From contig NZ_LMRD01000011.1 in NCBI RefSeq assembly GCF_001425575.1, forward strand, positions 62,001-126,000: 64,000 bases of DNA, read 5' to 3'. Below, piece by piece: positions 38,060 through 46,002 of the stretch (position 1 is its first letter; each line of letters opens with the position of its first letter). Origin of the DNA: Aurantimonas sp. Leaf443. Its GTDB lineage: Bacteria; Pseudomonadota; Alphaproteobacteria; Rhizobiales; Rhizobiaceae. The notes beneath the pieces are model-generated. The model did not search any database. It saw only the letters and a program-made list of their open reading frames with translations, and was not told where the DNA came from. The position numbers and the translations under genes are program-made.

Positions 38060-39985
38060 ATGGCGAGAAGCGCGGCCGACCGCCTGAAGCTGACCGGCAC
38101 GAGCGAGCCCGTGCCCGTTCCCCGCCGCCTCGTCGCCGGCCCGTTGGAGGCGGATTTCGTGGACGCGGGCCTTCGCGCCATCCGCTGGCACGGCGTCGAG
38201 GTCCTGCGCGCGATCGCCTATATCGTACGCGACCGCGACTGGGGCACTTACGCGCTCGACATCGCCGATCTCGTCGTCGAGGAATTGGATTCCGGCATTC
38301 GCGTGAGCTACAGCGCCACCTGCCGCTCGAACGAGGGCGCGGTGCTGCGCCTTGCCGCCGCCATCGAGGCGGATGCGGGCGGGCGCCTCGCCTTCACCGT
38401 CGAGGCGACGCCCGACGCCGCCTTCGAGACCAATCGCTGCGGCTTCTGCATCCTCCACCCGATCGAGGGCCTGGCAGGGCGACCGGTCACCGTCACCCAA
38501 ACGGACGGCACGGTCGAGCAGGCGCGCTTTCCCGAACGGATCGAGCCCTGGCAGCCCTTCAAGGACATGCGTGCCATCGCGCACGAACTGGCGCCCGGCC
38601 TCCGCGCCGTCGTGACGATGACCGGCGACCGGTTCGAGATGGAGGATCAGCGCGCCTGGACGGACGCCTCCTACAAGACCTATGTGCGCCCGCTCGCCGA
38701 GCCCTGGCCCTATCGCCTGCCGGCCGGAAAGACCGACCGGCAGGCCGTGACGCTCTCGATCGACGGCGACCGCGGCGGCGTCCCCGCGCCGGCCGTCCGG
38801 CCGGGCGCGGAGGGCGTCTCCCTCTCGCTCGCAGGCGTCACGGATGTCTTCCTGCCGCGCATCGGCGTCGCAGTCGCGCCGGAGGAGGTGGGCCAAGCGC
38901 TCGCGGCAGCGGAGCGCCTTGCCGATCTGGCGCCGCGTCATCTCCTCCTGCATTTCGATCCGACGGCCGGACATGGCGCGCGGGAACTGGCGGCGCTCGC
39001 AGCCCTCGCGCATGTCCTGCCGGGCGTCCCGGCCATGCTCGAATGCGTCGTTCCCGGCGTGGATGCTCCAGCCGTCGAGCTGCCGCGGCTCGCAGCGCTC
39101 GTCGGCGCCTCGGCGCTGCGTCCCGCCGCGATCGTGGTCGGGCCGTCCGTCGACCGCCAGTCCACCCCGCCGGGCAGCGCCTGGCCGGACTGTCCGCCGC
39201 TGGAGGAGATCTACGAGGCGGCGCGCGAGGTCTTTCCCGGTGTGGCGCTCGGCGGCGGCATGTTCAGCTACTTCACCGAGCTGAACCGCAAGCGCGTGCC
39301 CGTCGCGCATCTCGATTTCGTCACCCACGCCACCTGCCCGATCGTCCACGCGGCGGACGATGCGAGCGTGATGCAGTCGCTGGAATCCCTGCCCTTCGTC
39401 ACCGCCTCGACGCGCGCCTTCGTCGGCGACACGCCCTACCATCTCGGGCCGACGACGATCGGCATGCGCCAGAACCCCTACGGGTCGCGGACCATGGACA
39501 ATCCGCAGGGCCGGCGGATCGCGATGGCGCATGACGACCCGCGCCAGCGCGGTCTCTTCGCGGCCGCCTGGCTGACCGGCTACGCCGCGCGGCTGGCGGG
39601 CGGCGAGGTCTCGAGCTGGACCGGCGCCTCCTTCGCCGGTCCGCGCGGACTTCTCGCCGGGGGCGAGACGGTGGTGCCGGCCTTCCATGTCGCCAGGGCG
39701 CTCGCCGACCTCTCCGGATGCCGCCGCCGCACGCTCGCCTCGTCGGGCCGCGCTCGGATCGACGGGTTCGCGGCGATGCGGGCCGATGGCGATACGGAGG
39801 TCTGGCTCGCCAACCTCACCGCGGAGGCGCAGGCCTTCCGCATGGATGCGCGGCCCCGCGAGGCTTGGTGCCTCGACCTTGCCGGATTCGACGCCGCCGC
39901 CGGGGGTCGCCTGCCCCAAGGCGATCCCGGCGCCGGGCTGATCGGGCCCTATGCGGTCATGCGGTTCCTCGTGGCCTCATCGTGA
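38060..39985 (+). CDS. apnL: D-apionate lactonase (ApnL-like)
   Basis: 641-residue cytoplasmic protein with no signal peptide. The start at 38060 lies five bases after the ApsD stop. It can be divided into an N-terminal beta-rich part (to about residue 250), a middle TIM-barrel-like part with alternating strands (ending around GGGMFSYFTELNRKR near residue 410), and a C-terminal beta part. This size and layout fit ApnL, the lactonase that opens D-apionolactone to D-apionate; conserved HPIEG and FVTHATCPIVHA segments may contribute to the site. I identify it from length, order and context more than from motifs. Confidence 0.7.
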   Translation: MARSAADRLKLTGTSEPVPVPRRLVAGPLEADFVDAGLRAIRWHGVEVLRAIAYIVRDRDWGTYALDIADLVVEELDSGIRVSYSATCRSNEGAVLRLAAAIEADAGGRLAFTVEATPDAAFETNRCGFCILHPIEGLAGRPVTVTQTDGTVEQARFPERIEPWQPFKDMRAIAHELAPGLRAVVTMTGDRFEMEDQRAWTDASYKTYVRPLAEPWPYRLPAGKTDRQAVTLSIDGDRGGVPAPAVRPGAEGVSLSLAGVTDVFLPRIGVAVAPEEVGQALAAAERLADLAPRHLLLHFDPTAGHGARELAALAALAHVLPGVPAMLECVVPGVDAPAVELPRLAALVGASALRPAAIVVGPSVDRQSTPPGSAWPDCPPLEEIYEAAREVFPGVALGGGMFSYFTELNRKRVPVAHLDFVTHATCPIVHAADDASVMQSLESLPFVTASTRAFVGDTPYHLGPTTIGMRQNPYGSRTMDNPQGRRIAMAHDDPRQRGLFAAAWLTGYAARLAGGEVSSWTGASFAGPRGLLAGGETVVPAFHVARALADLSGCRRRTLASSGRARIDGFAAMRADGDTEVWLANLTAEAQAFRMDARPREAWCLDLAGFDAAAGGRLPQGDPGAGLIGPYAVMRFLVASS

Positions 39986-40023
39986 CCGCGGGACGAGAAG
40001 GCCGCCATGCCGCCGCCCGGCCG

Positions 40024-40737
40024 CTAGCCCGCCTGATGGACGTAGAGGGCGCGCGAGCGCTCCAGGTGCCGCACCATCGCGCTTTCCGCCTCGCCCGCAT
40101 CGCGCGCCCGGATCGCGGCGACGATCTCCTCGTGCTCGACCAGCGTGAGGTTCTCCTTGCCGGTCCAGATGAGGAGGTCCGTATGGTACTGCTTCAGCCA
40201 GCCCAGCATGGATTCGGCGACGGCCTCCAGGATCGGGTTGCCGGAGATCGCGGCGATGCGCTGGTGAAAGCGCATGTCGGCGGCGATGAACGTGTCGGCG
40301 TCGCCGAGCGCGGCGCGCTGCGCGGCCATGAGCGCTTCGAGCGCCGCCACGTCCTCGGCCGTCGCGCGCTCCGCCGCCTGAACGACGAGGCCGCGCTCGA
40401 AGAAGATCCGTGCCTCCTTCAGATGGTCGAGCGCGGTCGGCGAGGTCTGCAGCATGATGGCCGCCGCCGCATCCACCTGCCCGAACAGCGAGCGCGGCGT
40501 CATCTTCAGGACGCGCGCCCGCTCGCCGTGCGAGATCGCCAGGAGCCCGATCCCGGCCAGCGACTGCATGGCCTCGCGGATGGCCGGGCGCCCGACCCCG
40601 AAGCGCTCCATCAGTTCGCGCTCGGAGGGCATGGCGTCGCCGGGCTTCAGTTCGCCTTCGGTGATCATCGCCTTCAGCCGCGCGAAGACCTCGGCGGAGA
40701 GCTTGCGGCGAACGATCGGCTCGGACGAAACGGACAT
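40024..40737 (-). CDS. GntR-family (FadR/FCD) regulator, probable apiose regulator
   Basis: 237-residue transcription factor. I start at 40737, from which the winged helix (SAEVFARLKAMITEGELKPGD, SERELMERFGVGRPAIREAMQSLAGIGLL) follows directly; a longer frame adds an unlikely 47-residue tail. The C-terminal FCD domain contains the metal-site histidines in DMRFHQRIA, MVRHLERS and the region between. Typical ligands are small organic acids, here perhaps apionate or 3-oxo-isoapionate. It lies divergent to the RuBisCO-like gene with a palindromic site between them, and the same site occurs before the transporter operon. Confidence 0.85.
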   Translation of the reverse strand: MSVSSEPIVRRKLSAEVFARLKAMITEGELKPGDAMPSERELMERFGVGRPAIREAMQSLAGIGLLAISHGERARVLKMTPRSLFGQVDAAAAIMLQTSPTALDHLKEARIFFERGLVVQAAERATAEDVAALEALMAAQRAALGDADTFIAADMRFHQRIAAISGNPILEAVAESMLGWLKQYHTDLLIWTGKENLTLVEHEEIVAAIRARDAGEAESAMVRHLERSRALYVHQAG

Positions 40738-40804
40738 GGCGTTCGGGTCTCCAGGGGCAGTGCGTCCCAGCCGGGATCGAAGCAGGCCGGGGCGCGCGGC
40801 ATGC

Positions 40805-40820
40805 TCATCATACGAGATGG
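40805..40820. promoter_or_regulatory. Candidate GntR operator between regulator and RuBisCO-like gene
   Basis: TCATCATACGAGATGG contains CATC and GATG arms six bases apart. Positions 40804-40813 (CTCATCATAC) are identical to 31421-31430 upstream of the transporter operon, and the next AG is also shared. The spot is 67 bases from the regulator start and 48 from the RuBisCO-like start. Confidence 0.5.
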
Positions 40821-40867
40821 CATCGTGCGGCGGGAGAGCCGACGCCGTGCCGGGAGGGAGATTTAGG

Positions 40868-42142
40868 ATGAGCGACACAATCGTCGTGACCTATCGCATC
40901 GAGACGGCCGGAAGCGTCGCCGCGCTCGCCGAGACGATCGCCAGCGACCAGTCCACCGGCACGTTCGTCGCACTTCCCGGCGAGACGCCGGCGCTGAAGG
41001 CCCGCGTCGGCGCGAGGGTTCTGGCCGTGCGCGACCTCGGCACGACCGAGGAGGCCGGCTTCGGCGCCGAGGCGGCGCCCGCACCCGGCCCGTACCGGCG
41101 CGGCGAGGCCGATATCGCCTTCCCCCTGGAGGCCGTCGGCGTCGATCTGGCGGCACTTCTGACGATCTGCATCAACGGCGTCTACGCGATCAAGGGCTTC
41201 ACCGGCATCCGCGTCGTCGGACTATCCCTGCCCGCCGCCTTCTCCGAGCGCTATCCCGGCCCGCAATTCGGCATCGACGGGTCCTTCGCCCTGACCGGCG
41301 TTGGGCGCGGGCGGCCGATCATCGGCACCATCGTCAAGCCGGCGCTCGGGCTTTACCCGCACGAGTCGGCCGCGATGATCCGCGACCTGGCCGAGGCCGG
41401 GGTCGATTTCGTCAAGGACGACGAGAAGCTGATGGGCCCGGCCTATTCCAGCCTGAAGGACCGCGTCCACGCCGTCATGCCCGTGATCCGCGACCACGAG
41501 CAGCGCACGGGCAAGAAAGTGATGATGGCCTTCGGCATCACCGCGACCGACCCCGACGAGATGTTGCGCAACCACGACATCGTGCTCGCGGCGGGCGGCA
41601 ACGCGGCGGTCGTCAACATCAACTCCATCGGCCCGGGCGCCATGCTCTTCCTGCGCAAGCGCTCCGGCCTCGTGCTCCATGCCCATCGCAACGGATGGGA
41701 CATCCTCACGCGCCATCCCGCGCTCGGGCTCGACTTCGCGGTCTACGAGACGCTCTGGCGGCTTCTCGGCGTCGACCAGTTCCAGATCAACGGCATCGCC
41801 GCGAAATACTGGGAGCCCGACGCCTCCTTCGTGCGCTCCTACGAGGCGCTGCGCAAACCGCTGGCGCGCGCGACGGACAGGCCGCTGCCGGTGGTCTGTT
41901 CGGGCCAATGGGGCGGGCAGGCGCCCGAGACGCTGCAGGCCACGCAGGGCTCGACCGACTTTCTCTATCTGTGCGGCGGCGGCGTCGTCAGCCATCCCGG
42001 CGGCCCGGCCGCGGGCGTGAAGGCGGTGGGTCAGGCCTGGGACGCGGCCAAGGCCGGCGTGCCGCTCGACGTCCATGCGCGCGACCATCCCGAACTGGCC
42101 GCCTCGCTCGCCAAGTTCGGCCCCGCGCCGTCCGCCCCCTGA
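40868..42142 (+). CDS. RuBisCO-like protein, 3-oxo-isoapionate-4-phosphate decarboxylase or transcarboxylase/hydrolase (OiaX/OiaT)
   Basis: 424-residue form IV RuBisCO homologue. The active site is largely retained: Lys157 in GTIVKPALGL, carbamate-type Lys183 with Asp185 and Glu186 in FVKDDEKL, His273 in LHAHRNG, and Lys313 in GIAAKYWEP at the loop 6 position. It is therefore no carbon-fixing RuBisCO by context: it is next to an OiaK-type kinase and in a D-apionate locus. Known members here either decarboxylate the phosphate to L-erythrulose 1-phosphate (OiaX) or cleave it to 3-phosphoglycerate and glycolate (OiaT). No erythrulose-phosphate isomerase gene is seen in the window, which slightly favours OiaT. 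Confidence 0.85.
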   Translation: MSDTIVVTYRIETAGSVAALAETIASDQSTGTFVALPGETPALKARVGARVLAVRDLGTTEEAGFGAEAAPAPGPYRRGEADIAFPLEAVGVDLAALLTICINGVYAIKGFTGIRVVGLSLPAAFSERYPGPQFGIDGSFALTGVGRGRPIIGTIVKPALGLYPHESAAMIRDLAEAGVDFVKDDEKLMGPAYSSLKDRVHAVMPVIRDHEQRTGKKVMMAFGITATDPDEMLRNHDIVLAAGGNAAVVNINSIGPGAMLFLRKRSGLVLHAHRNGWDILTRHPALGLDFAVYETLWRLLGVDQFQINGIAAKYWEPDASFVRSYEALRKPLARATDRPLPVVCSGQWGGQAPETLQATQGSTDFLYLCGGGVVSHPGGPAAGVKAVGQAWDAAKAGVPLDVHARDHPELAASLAKFGPAPSAP

Positions 42143-42153
42143 TGGAGACGACG

Positions 42154-43488
42154 ATGTCCCGCCAACCGCTTCTGATCGCCTTCTACGGCGACGACCTCAC
42201 CGGCTCGACGGACGTCATGGAGGCGCTGGCGCTTCGCGGCGTCGAGACCGTGCTCTTCCTCGACCGGCCGACGCCCGCGCAGCGGGCGCGGTTTCCCGGC
42301 CTGCAGGCGCTTGGCATCGCCGGCACCAGCCGCTCGGAGACGCCGGACTGGATGGACCGCAACCTCGCGCCCGCCTTCGCCTGGCTCGCGGCGCAGGGCG
42401 CCGAGCATTGCCATTACAAGGTCTGCTCGACCTTCGATTCCGCGCCCGGCCTCGGCAGCATCGGCCGCGCCATCGAGCTCGGCCGCGCCGCCTTCGGCGG
42501 AAACCCCGTGCCCGTCGTCGTGGGCGCCCCGCAGCTGAAGCGCTACACCGTCTTCGGCGAACTCTTCGCCGCCTTCCGCGGCGAGGTCTTCCGCATCGAC
42601 CGCCATCCCGTGATGAGCCGCCATCCCGTGACGCCGATGCACGAGGCCGACCTGCGCCGTCATCTGGCGGCCCAGACCGATCTCCCCATCGCCCTCGTCG
42701 ATCATTTGGCGCTTGGAAGCGGCGACGGCGACGCGGCGGTGGACGCCGCACGCGAGGCGGGCGCGGCGGCGATCCTCATCGACGTCCTGAACGAACCCAC
42801 GCAGCGCTCGGCGGGACGGCAGCTGCGGCGTCTGGCGCAGGCCGGCTGCCGCTTCGTCGTGGGCTCCTCCGGCGTCGAATACGCGCTCGCCGAAGCCTGG
42901 CGGGCCGAGGGGCGCACCGGGCCGCCCGCGCGGTTCGAGGCGCTGGCGCCGGTCGAGCGCCTCGCCGTCGTCTCGGGAAGCTGTTCGCCGACGACGGAGC
43001 GCCAGATCCGCCATGCCGAGGCCTGCGGCTTCGAGGCGATCGCCTTCGATCCGCGCGCCTTCGTCCATGGCGACGCGGCGCCCATCGCGGCCGTCACGCG
43101 GGAGGCGCTCTCGCGCCTTGCCGCGGGCCGCTCGGTGATCGTCCATACCGCGCTCGGCCCGCAGAGCGATCTCGGCGACGAGATCGCCGGACAGGAGGGA
43201 GCGCGCCACGCGATCGGGCGCGGGCTCGGCGCGTTGCAGGCGGCGCTGGTGCGCGAGAGCGGGCTGACGCGCGCGGTGATCGCCGGGGGCGACACGTCGA
43301 GCCACGCGCTGCGCCAACTTCGCGTCTTCGCGCTGACGCCGCGCTTCCCGCTGGCCGAGACGCCGGGCTCGCCCGTCTCGCTCAGCCATAGCGACGACCC
43401 CGCCTTCGACGGTCTGGAGATCGCGCTGAAGGGCGGCCAGGTCGGCAACGACGACTATTTCGTGCGCCTGCGCGACGGCATCGCCTGA
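42154..43488 (+). CDS. oiaK: 3-oxo-isoapionate kinase (four-carbon acid sugar kinase family, DUF1537)
   Basis: 444-residue ATP-dependent kinase. FYGDDLTGSTDVMEAL at residues 10-25 is the substrate-side family motif, SGSCSPTTERQI opens the nucleotide half near residue 275, and AGGDTSSHALRQL holds the GGDTS motif near the C terminus. The start at 42154 has GGAGA five bases upstream; an in-frame ATG at 42142 overlaps the previous stop. The family phosphorylates small acid sugars. Directly following the RuBisCO-like gene and in the same locus as apnO, it should make 3-oxo-isoapionate 4-phosphate. Confidence 0.85.
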   Translation: MSRQPLLIAFYGDDLTGSTDVMEALALRGVETVLFLDRPTPAQRARFPGLQALGIAGTSRSETPDWMDRNLAPAFAWLAAQGAEHCHYKVCSTFDSAPGLGSIGRAIELGRAAFGGNPVPVVVGAPQLKRYTVFGELFAAFRGEVFRIDRHPVMSRHPVTPMHEADLRRHLAAQTDLPIALVDHLALGSGDGDAAVDAAREAGAAAILIDVLNEPTQRSAGRQLRRLAQAGCRFVVGSSGVEYALAEAWRAEGRTGPPARFEALAPVERLAVVSGSCSPTTERQIRHAEACGFEAIAFDPRAFVHGDAAPIAAVTREALSRLAAGRSVIVHTALGPQSDLGDEIAGQEGARHAIGRGLGALQAALVRESGLTRAVIAGGDTSSHALRQLRVFALTPRFPLAETPGSPVSLSHSDDPAFDGLEIALKGGQVGNDDYFVRLRDGIA

Positions 43489-43507
43489 CGCGAGGCGCCG
43501 CCGTGCC

Positions 43508-44488
43508 TCAGCCGCCGAGTTCGGCGAAAGTGGCGCGCAACCGTGCGATGTCGGCGCCGTCGCCGAGGAGCACGGCGGCCAGGAGCCGGGCCTTCACGCC
43601 CGCGAGGTCGCCGGCGAAGATCGCGCCCGCGCGCTCGGCATCCTTGCCGCCGCCATTGCCGTAGACGGGCTTCACCCGGCCCTCCGGGCAGCGCGAGCAC
43701 AGGATCACCGGCACTCCCGCCGCCACGATCTCCTCGATCGCGCGGGTGACGACGGGCGTCGGATTGCCGCGCCCGAAGCCCTCGACGACGATCGCTTTGG
43801 CGCCGCTCTCGAAGGCATGGCGGATCAGCCGGTCCGAGGCGCCCATGGCGAGCTTGATCAGCTCGACCTCCGTCTCGATGCGCGGCGCGGCGAAGGTGCG
43901 GCGCAGGAGCGGGCGGCGGTGGACGGCGACGGTCGTCCCGTCCACCTCGCCGAGCTTGCCGTGCTCGCCCGAGCGGAACGTGTCGGTGCGCGAGGTGTGG
44001 GTCTTGGTCACGTCGCGGGCGGCGTGGAAATCCTCCTCGAAGCAGATCATGGCGCCGAGGCCCCGCGCGGCGGGCGCCGCGGCGAGGCGCACGGCATTGG
44101 CGATGTTGCGCGGCCCGTCCGTGTCCGGCGCGTCGGCCGAGCGCTGCGCGCCGGTGAAGACGACGGGCTTCTCGGACGCCACCAGAAGATCGGCGAGATA
44201 GGCGCTCTCCTCCATCGTGTCCGTGCCGTGGGTGACCACGACGCCGTGGCAGCGCTCGTCCGCCAGATGCTCGGCGATGCGTGCCGCGAGCGCGAAGGAG
44301 AGCGGCAGGTCCATCGCGAAGGAGCCCACCTTGCAGAAGTCGTCGACCTCGATCTCGATGCCGGAGAGGTCGCCGTGGAGACTGGCCTTCAGCTCGGCGC
44401 CGGAGATCTCGGCCACCACGTCCGCCTTCGCGCCGCCCGGCCGCGAGGCGATCGTGCCGCCGGTGGTGATGAGCTTGATCATGGTCAT
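43508..44488 (-). CDS. Asparaginase family amidohydrolase
   Basis: 326-residue enzyme of the L-asparaginase I/II family. Both threonine motifs are present: TTGGTIAS at residues 7-14 with the nucleophile Thr, and VVTHGTDTMEESAY near residue 87 with the second Thr, Asp and the downstream Lys in FTGAQR context. No signal peptide is visible, so it is cytoplasmic. It could act on asparagine, glutamine or another omega-amide. The gene ends 20 bases from oiaK on the opposite strand and is followed upstream by a GntR regulator gene. Given the nearby imide-hydrolase-like enzyme, a half-amide such as succinamate is an alternative substrate. Confidence 0.9.
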   Translation of the reverse strand: MTMIKLITTGGTIASRPGGAKADVVAEISGAELKASLHGDLSGIEIEVDDFCKVGSFAMDLPLSFALAARIAEHLADERCHGVVVTHGTDTMEESAYLADLLVASEKPVVFTGAQRSADAPDTDGPRNIANAVRLAAAPAARGLGAMICFEEDFHAARDVTKTHTSRTDTFRSGEHGKLGEVDGTTVAVHRRPLLRRTFAAPRIETEVELIKLAMGASDRLIRHAFESGAKAIVVEGFGRGNPTPVVTRAIEEIVAAGVPVILCSRCPEGRVKPVYGNGGGKDAERAGAIFAGDLAGVKARLLAAVLLGDGADIARLRATFAELGG

Positions 44489-44526
44489 GCGGTAAGACTC
44501 TCGGAAACGGGTTGAGGAGATCGGCC

Positions 44527-45546
44527 TCAGTCGCCGGCGGCGTCGGTGCGCCGCAGATAGGGTGCGAGGCTCGTTGGCGGCGGAATGACGGCGACGATCT
44601 TCATCTGGCCGATCGTGCGGTGCTGCGCGGCGTTGAGATGGGTGAAGAGCATGCTGGCGGCGGCGTCCAGCGCACCGTGGACGAGGAGTTCGACGGTCAT
44701 GCGCTGCTCGGTCAGCGCGGCGCGGTCCTGCGGCAGGCCGAGGCGGCGCAGGACCTGCTGGGAAAGCGCCACCATGCGCAGGTTTCGCGCCACGAGGTCG
44801 CGCAGCGCGGCATTGGGCGTCGCGAGCACGATCTCGTGGCTGACATAGGTGGACAGGTCGGCCGGCTCGGCCCCCATCGCCGGCGCGCAACTGTCGGCCT
44901 CGGCGCGGCGCAGTTCCTGCAGCGCCCGTTCCAGCCGCTCGGCCGGAAGGGCGGCGGCGGCAGAGACGAGCGCGCGCGGCTCCAGGATGCGGCGGATCTC
45001 GAACTGGTCCTTGATCGCCTGCGCGGTGATCGGCCCCGCGATCCAGTGGGAGCTGGCGCTCTTGTCGACGAGGCGGCGCTCCTGCAGGCGGCCGAGCACG
45101 TCGCGCACGATGGTGCGCGAGACGTGGAAATGCTCGGCGAGTTCCGTCTCGATGATGCGGTAGCGGCCGAAGACGAGGCAGCGGGTGATGTCGGCCTCGA
45201 CGGTCGCGTAGATCTGCCGCCAGGCCTGGCGGTCGCGGAACCCGTCGTCTGCCTCCACCGGCAGCTCGAGATCGAGCTCGCCGAGATCGACGCGCCGGGG
45301 CGCGACCGTCGCGCCGTCAGCCCCCACGACATAGCCGCGGCCTTCGAAGCGGGCGATCATCCGCTCGGCCTCCAGCGCCTGCAGCGCACGCTGCACCGGC
45401 GCGCGGGACAGGCGGAAGAGCTGCGCGAGCGGGCCCTCCAGGAGCACGGTGCCCTGGGGGAGCCGTCCGTCCAGGATGTTGCGCCTCAACGTGTCGGCGA
45501 CGACTTCGTAGCGGCGCGGCAGTGCCGCGAGGGCGCGATCCTCCAT
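44527..45546 (-). CDS. GntR-family regulator with two winged-helix domains
   Basis: 339-residue protein with a tandem layout. A first GntR-type winged helix covers about residues 11-75 (LAQLFRLSRAPVQRALQALEAERMI), and a second covers about 111-170 (LAEHFHVSRTIVRDVLGRLQERRLV), followed by an FCD-like helical domain to the end. Most family members have one DNA-binding domain and about 230 residues. It is 38 bases upstream of the asparaginase gene on the same strand and divergent from the ABC operon at 46003. Matching CTATTGNATAC elements in the gap may be its sites. Confidence 0.82.
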   Translation of the reverse strand: MEDRALAALPRRYEVVADTLRRNILDGRLPQGTVLLEGPLAQLFRLSRAPVQRALQALEAERMIARFEGRGYVVGADGATVAPRRVDLGELDLELPVEADDGFRDRQAWRQIYATVEADITRCLVFGRYRIIETELAEHFHVSRTIVRDVLGRLQERRLVDKSASSHWIAGPITAQAIKDQFEIRRILEPRALVSAAAALPAERLERALQELRRAEADSCAPAMGAEPADLSTYVSHEIVLATPNAALRDLVARNLRMVALSQQVLRRLGLPQDRAALTEQRMTVELLVHGALDAAASMLFTHLNAAQHRTIGQMKIVAVIPPPTSLAPYLRRTDAAGD

Positions 45547-45630
45547 GGCGATTCCCGTGATTTCAGCCCTCGATATCTCCCGCGCCGCCCTTCCCTTGTC
45601 CAGCGGAACCGGCGCCGCGCGAAAAAATGT

Positions 45631-45652
45631 CTATTGCATACTTATGCTGCAA
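45631..45652. promoter_or_regulatory. Candidate operator, proximal to the GntR gene
   Basis: CTATTGCATAC (45631-45641) lies within nested palindromes: GCATA and TATGC two bases apart (45636-45647), and TTGCA and TGCAA (45634-45638 and 45648-45652). The element recurs at 45898. It is about 85 bases from the regulator start. Confidence 0.5.
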
Positions 45653-45897
45653 CGCCGCTCAATCGCTGTGCGCCCACGTCGCCACGGTTGCGCCTTTCAC
45701 GACGTCACCACCGTCGTCGCAAGAGCCCTTTTCGAAGCGCGCGGGCCCCGCCGGCAAGCTCGCGAGGGCTTTCGGGCCCGGATATGGCGCCGACCTGGCC
45801 GCCCGAGCGGCAAATGCTGCATCTGCTCACTTTCGTGCCAACAGGATCCTCGCTCTCGCGCCGCCGTTGGTTGCATCTCCAGCACGCTCGTAAAGGA

Positions 45898-45929
45898 CTA
45901 TTGAATACAAAAAACACGGCTGCTAGCGT
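45898..45929 (+). promoter_or_regulatory. Candidate operator and promoter of the polyamine-type ABC operon
   Basis: CTATTGAATAC (45898-45908) matches the element at 45631 in ten of eleven bases. TTGAAT (45901-45906), a 17-base spacer and TAGCGT (45924-45929) form a possible promoter about 75 bases before the ATPase start, so the element overlaps the -35 box. Confidence 0.45.
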
Positions 45930-46002
45930 CCTCGGACTGGCAGCGGCGGACCACCCGACTTCAGGGTCCACGCCGCCGCGCGGCACACGGTCCGGAACGT
46001 TC

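Larger units (their letters stand above)
45547..46002. other. 456-base divergent intergenic region
   Basis: This gap separates the double-winged-helix GntR gene from the polyamine-type ABC operon. It holds two copies of CTATTGNATAC and a possible promoter, listed separately. Codon-like structure is absent in all frames for a protein I could support, and I see no RNA gene. Confidence 0.5.

Noticed and set aside
40868-42142. Carbon-fixing RuBisCO large subunit
   Set aside because: No small subunit, activase or Calvin-cycle gene is near; length and context with an OiaK-type kinase and apiose genes fit a form IV RuBisCO-like protein.
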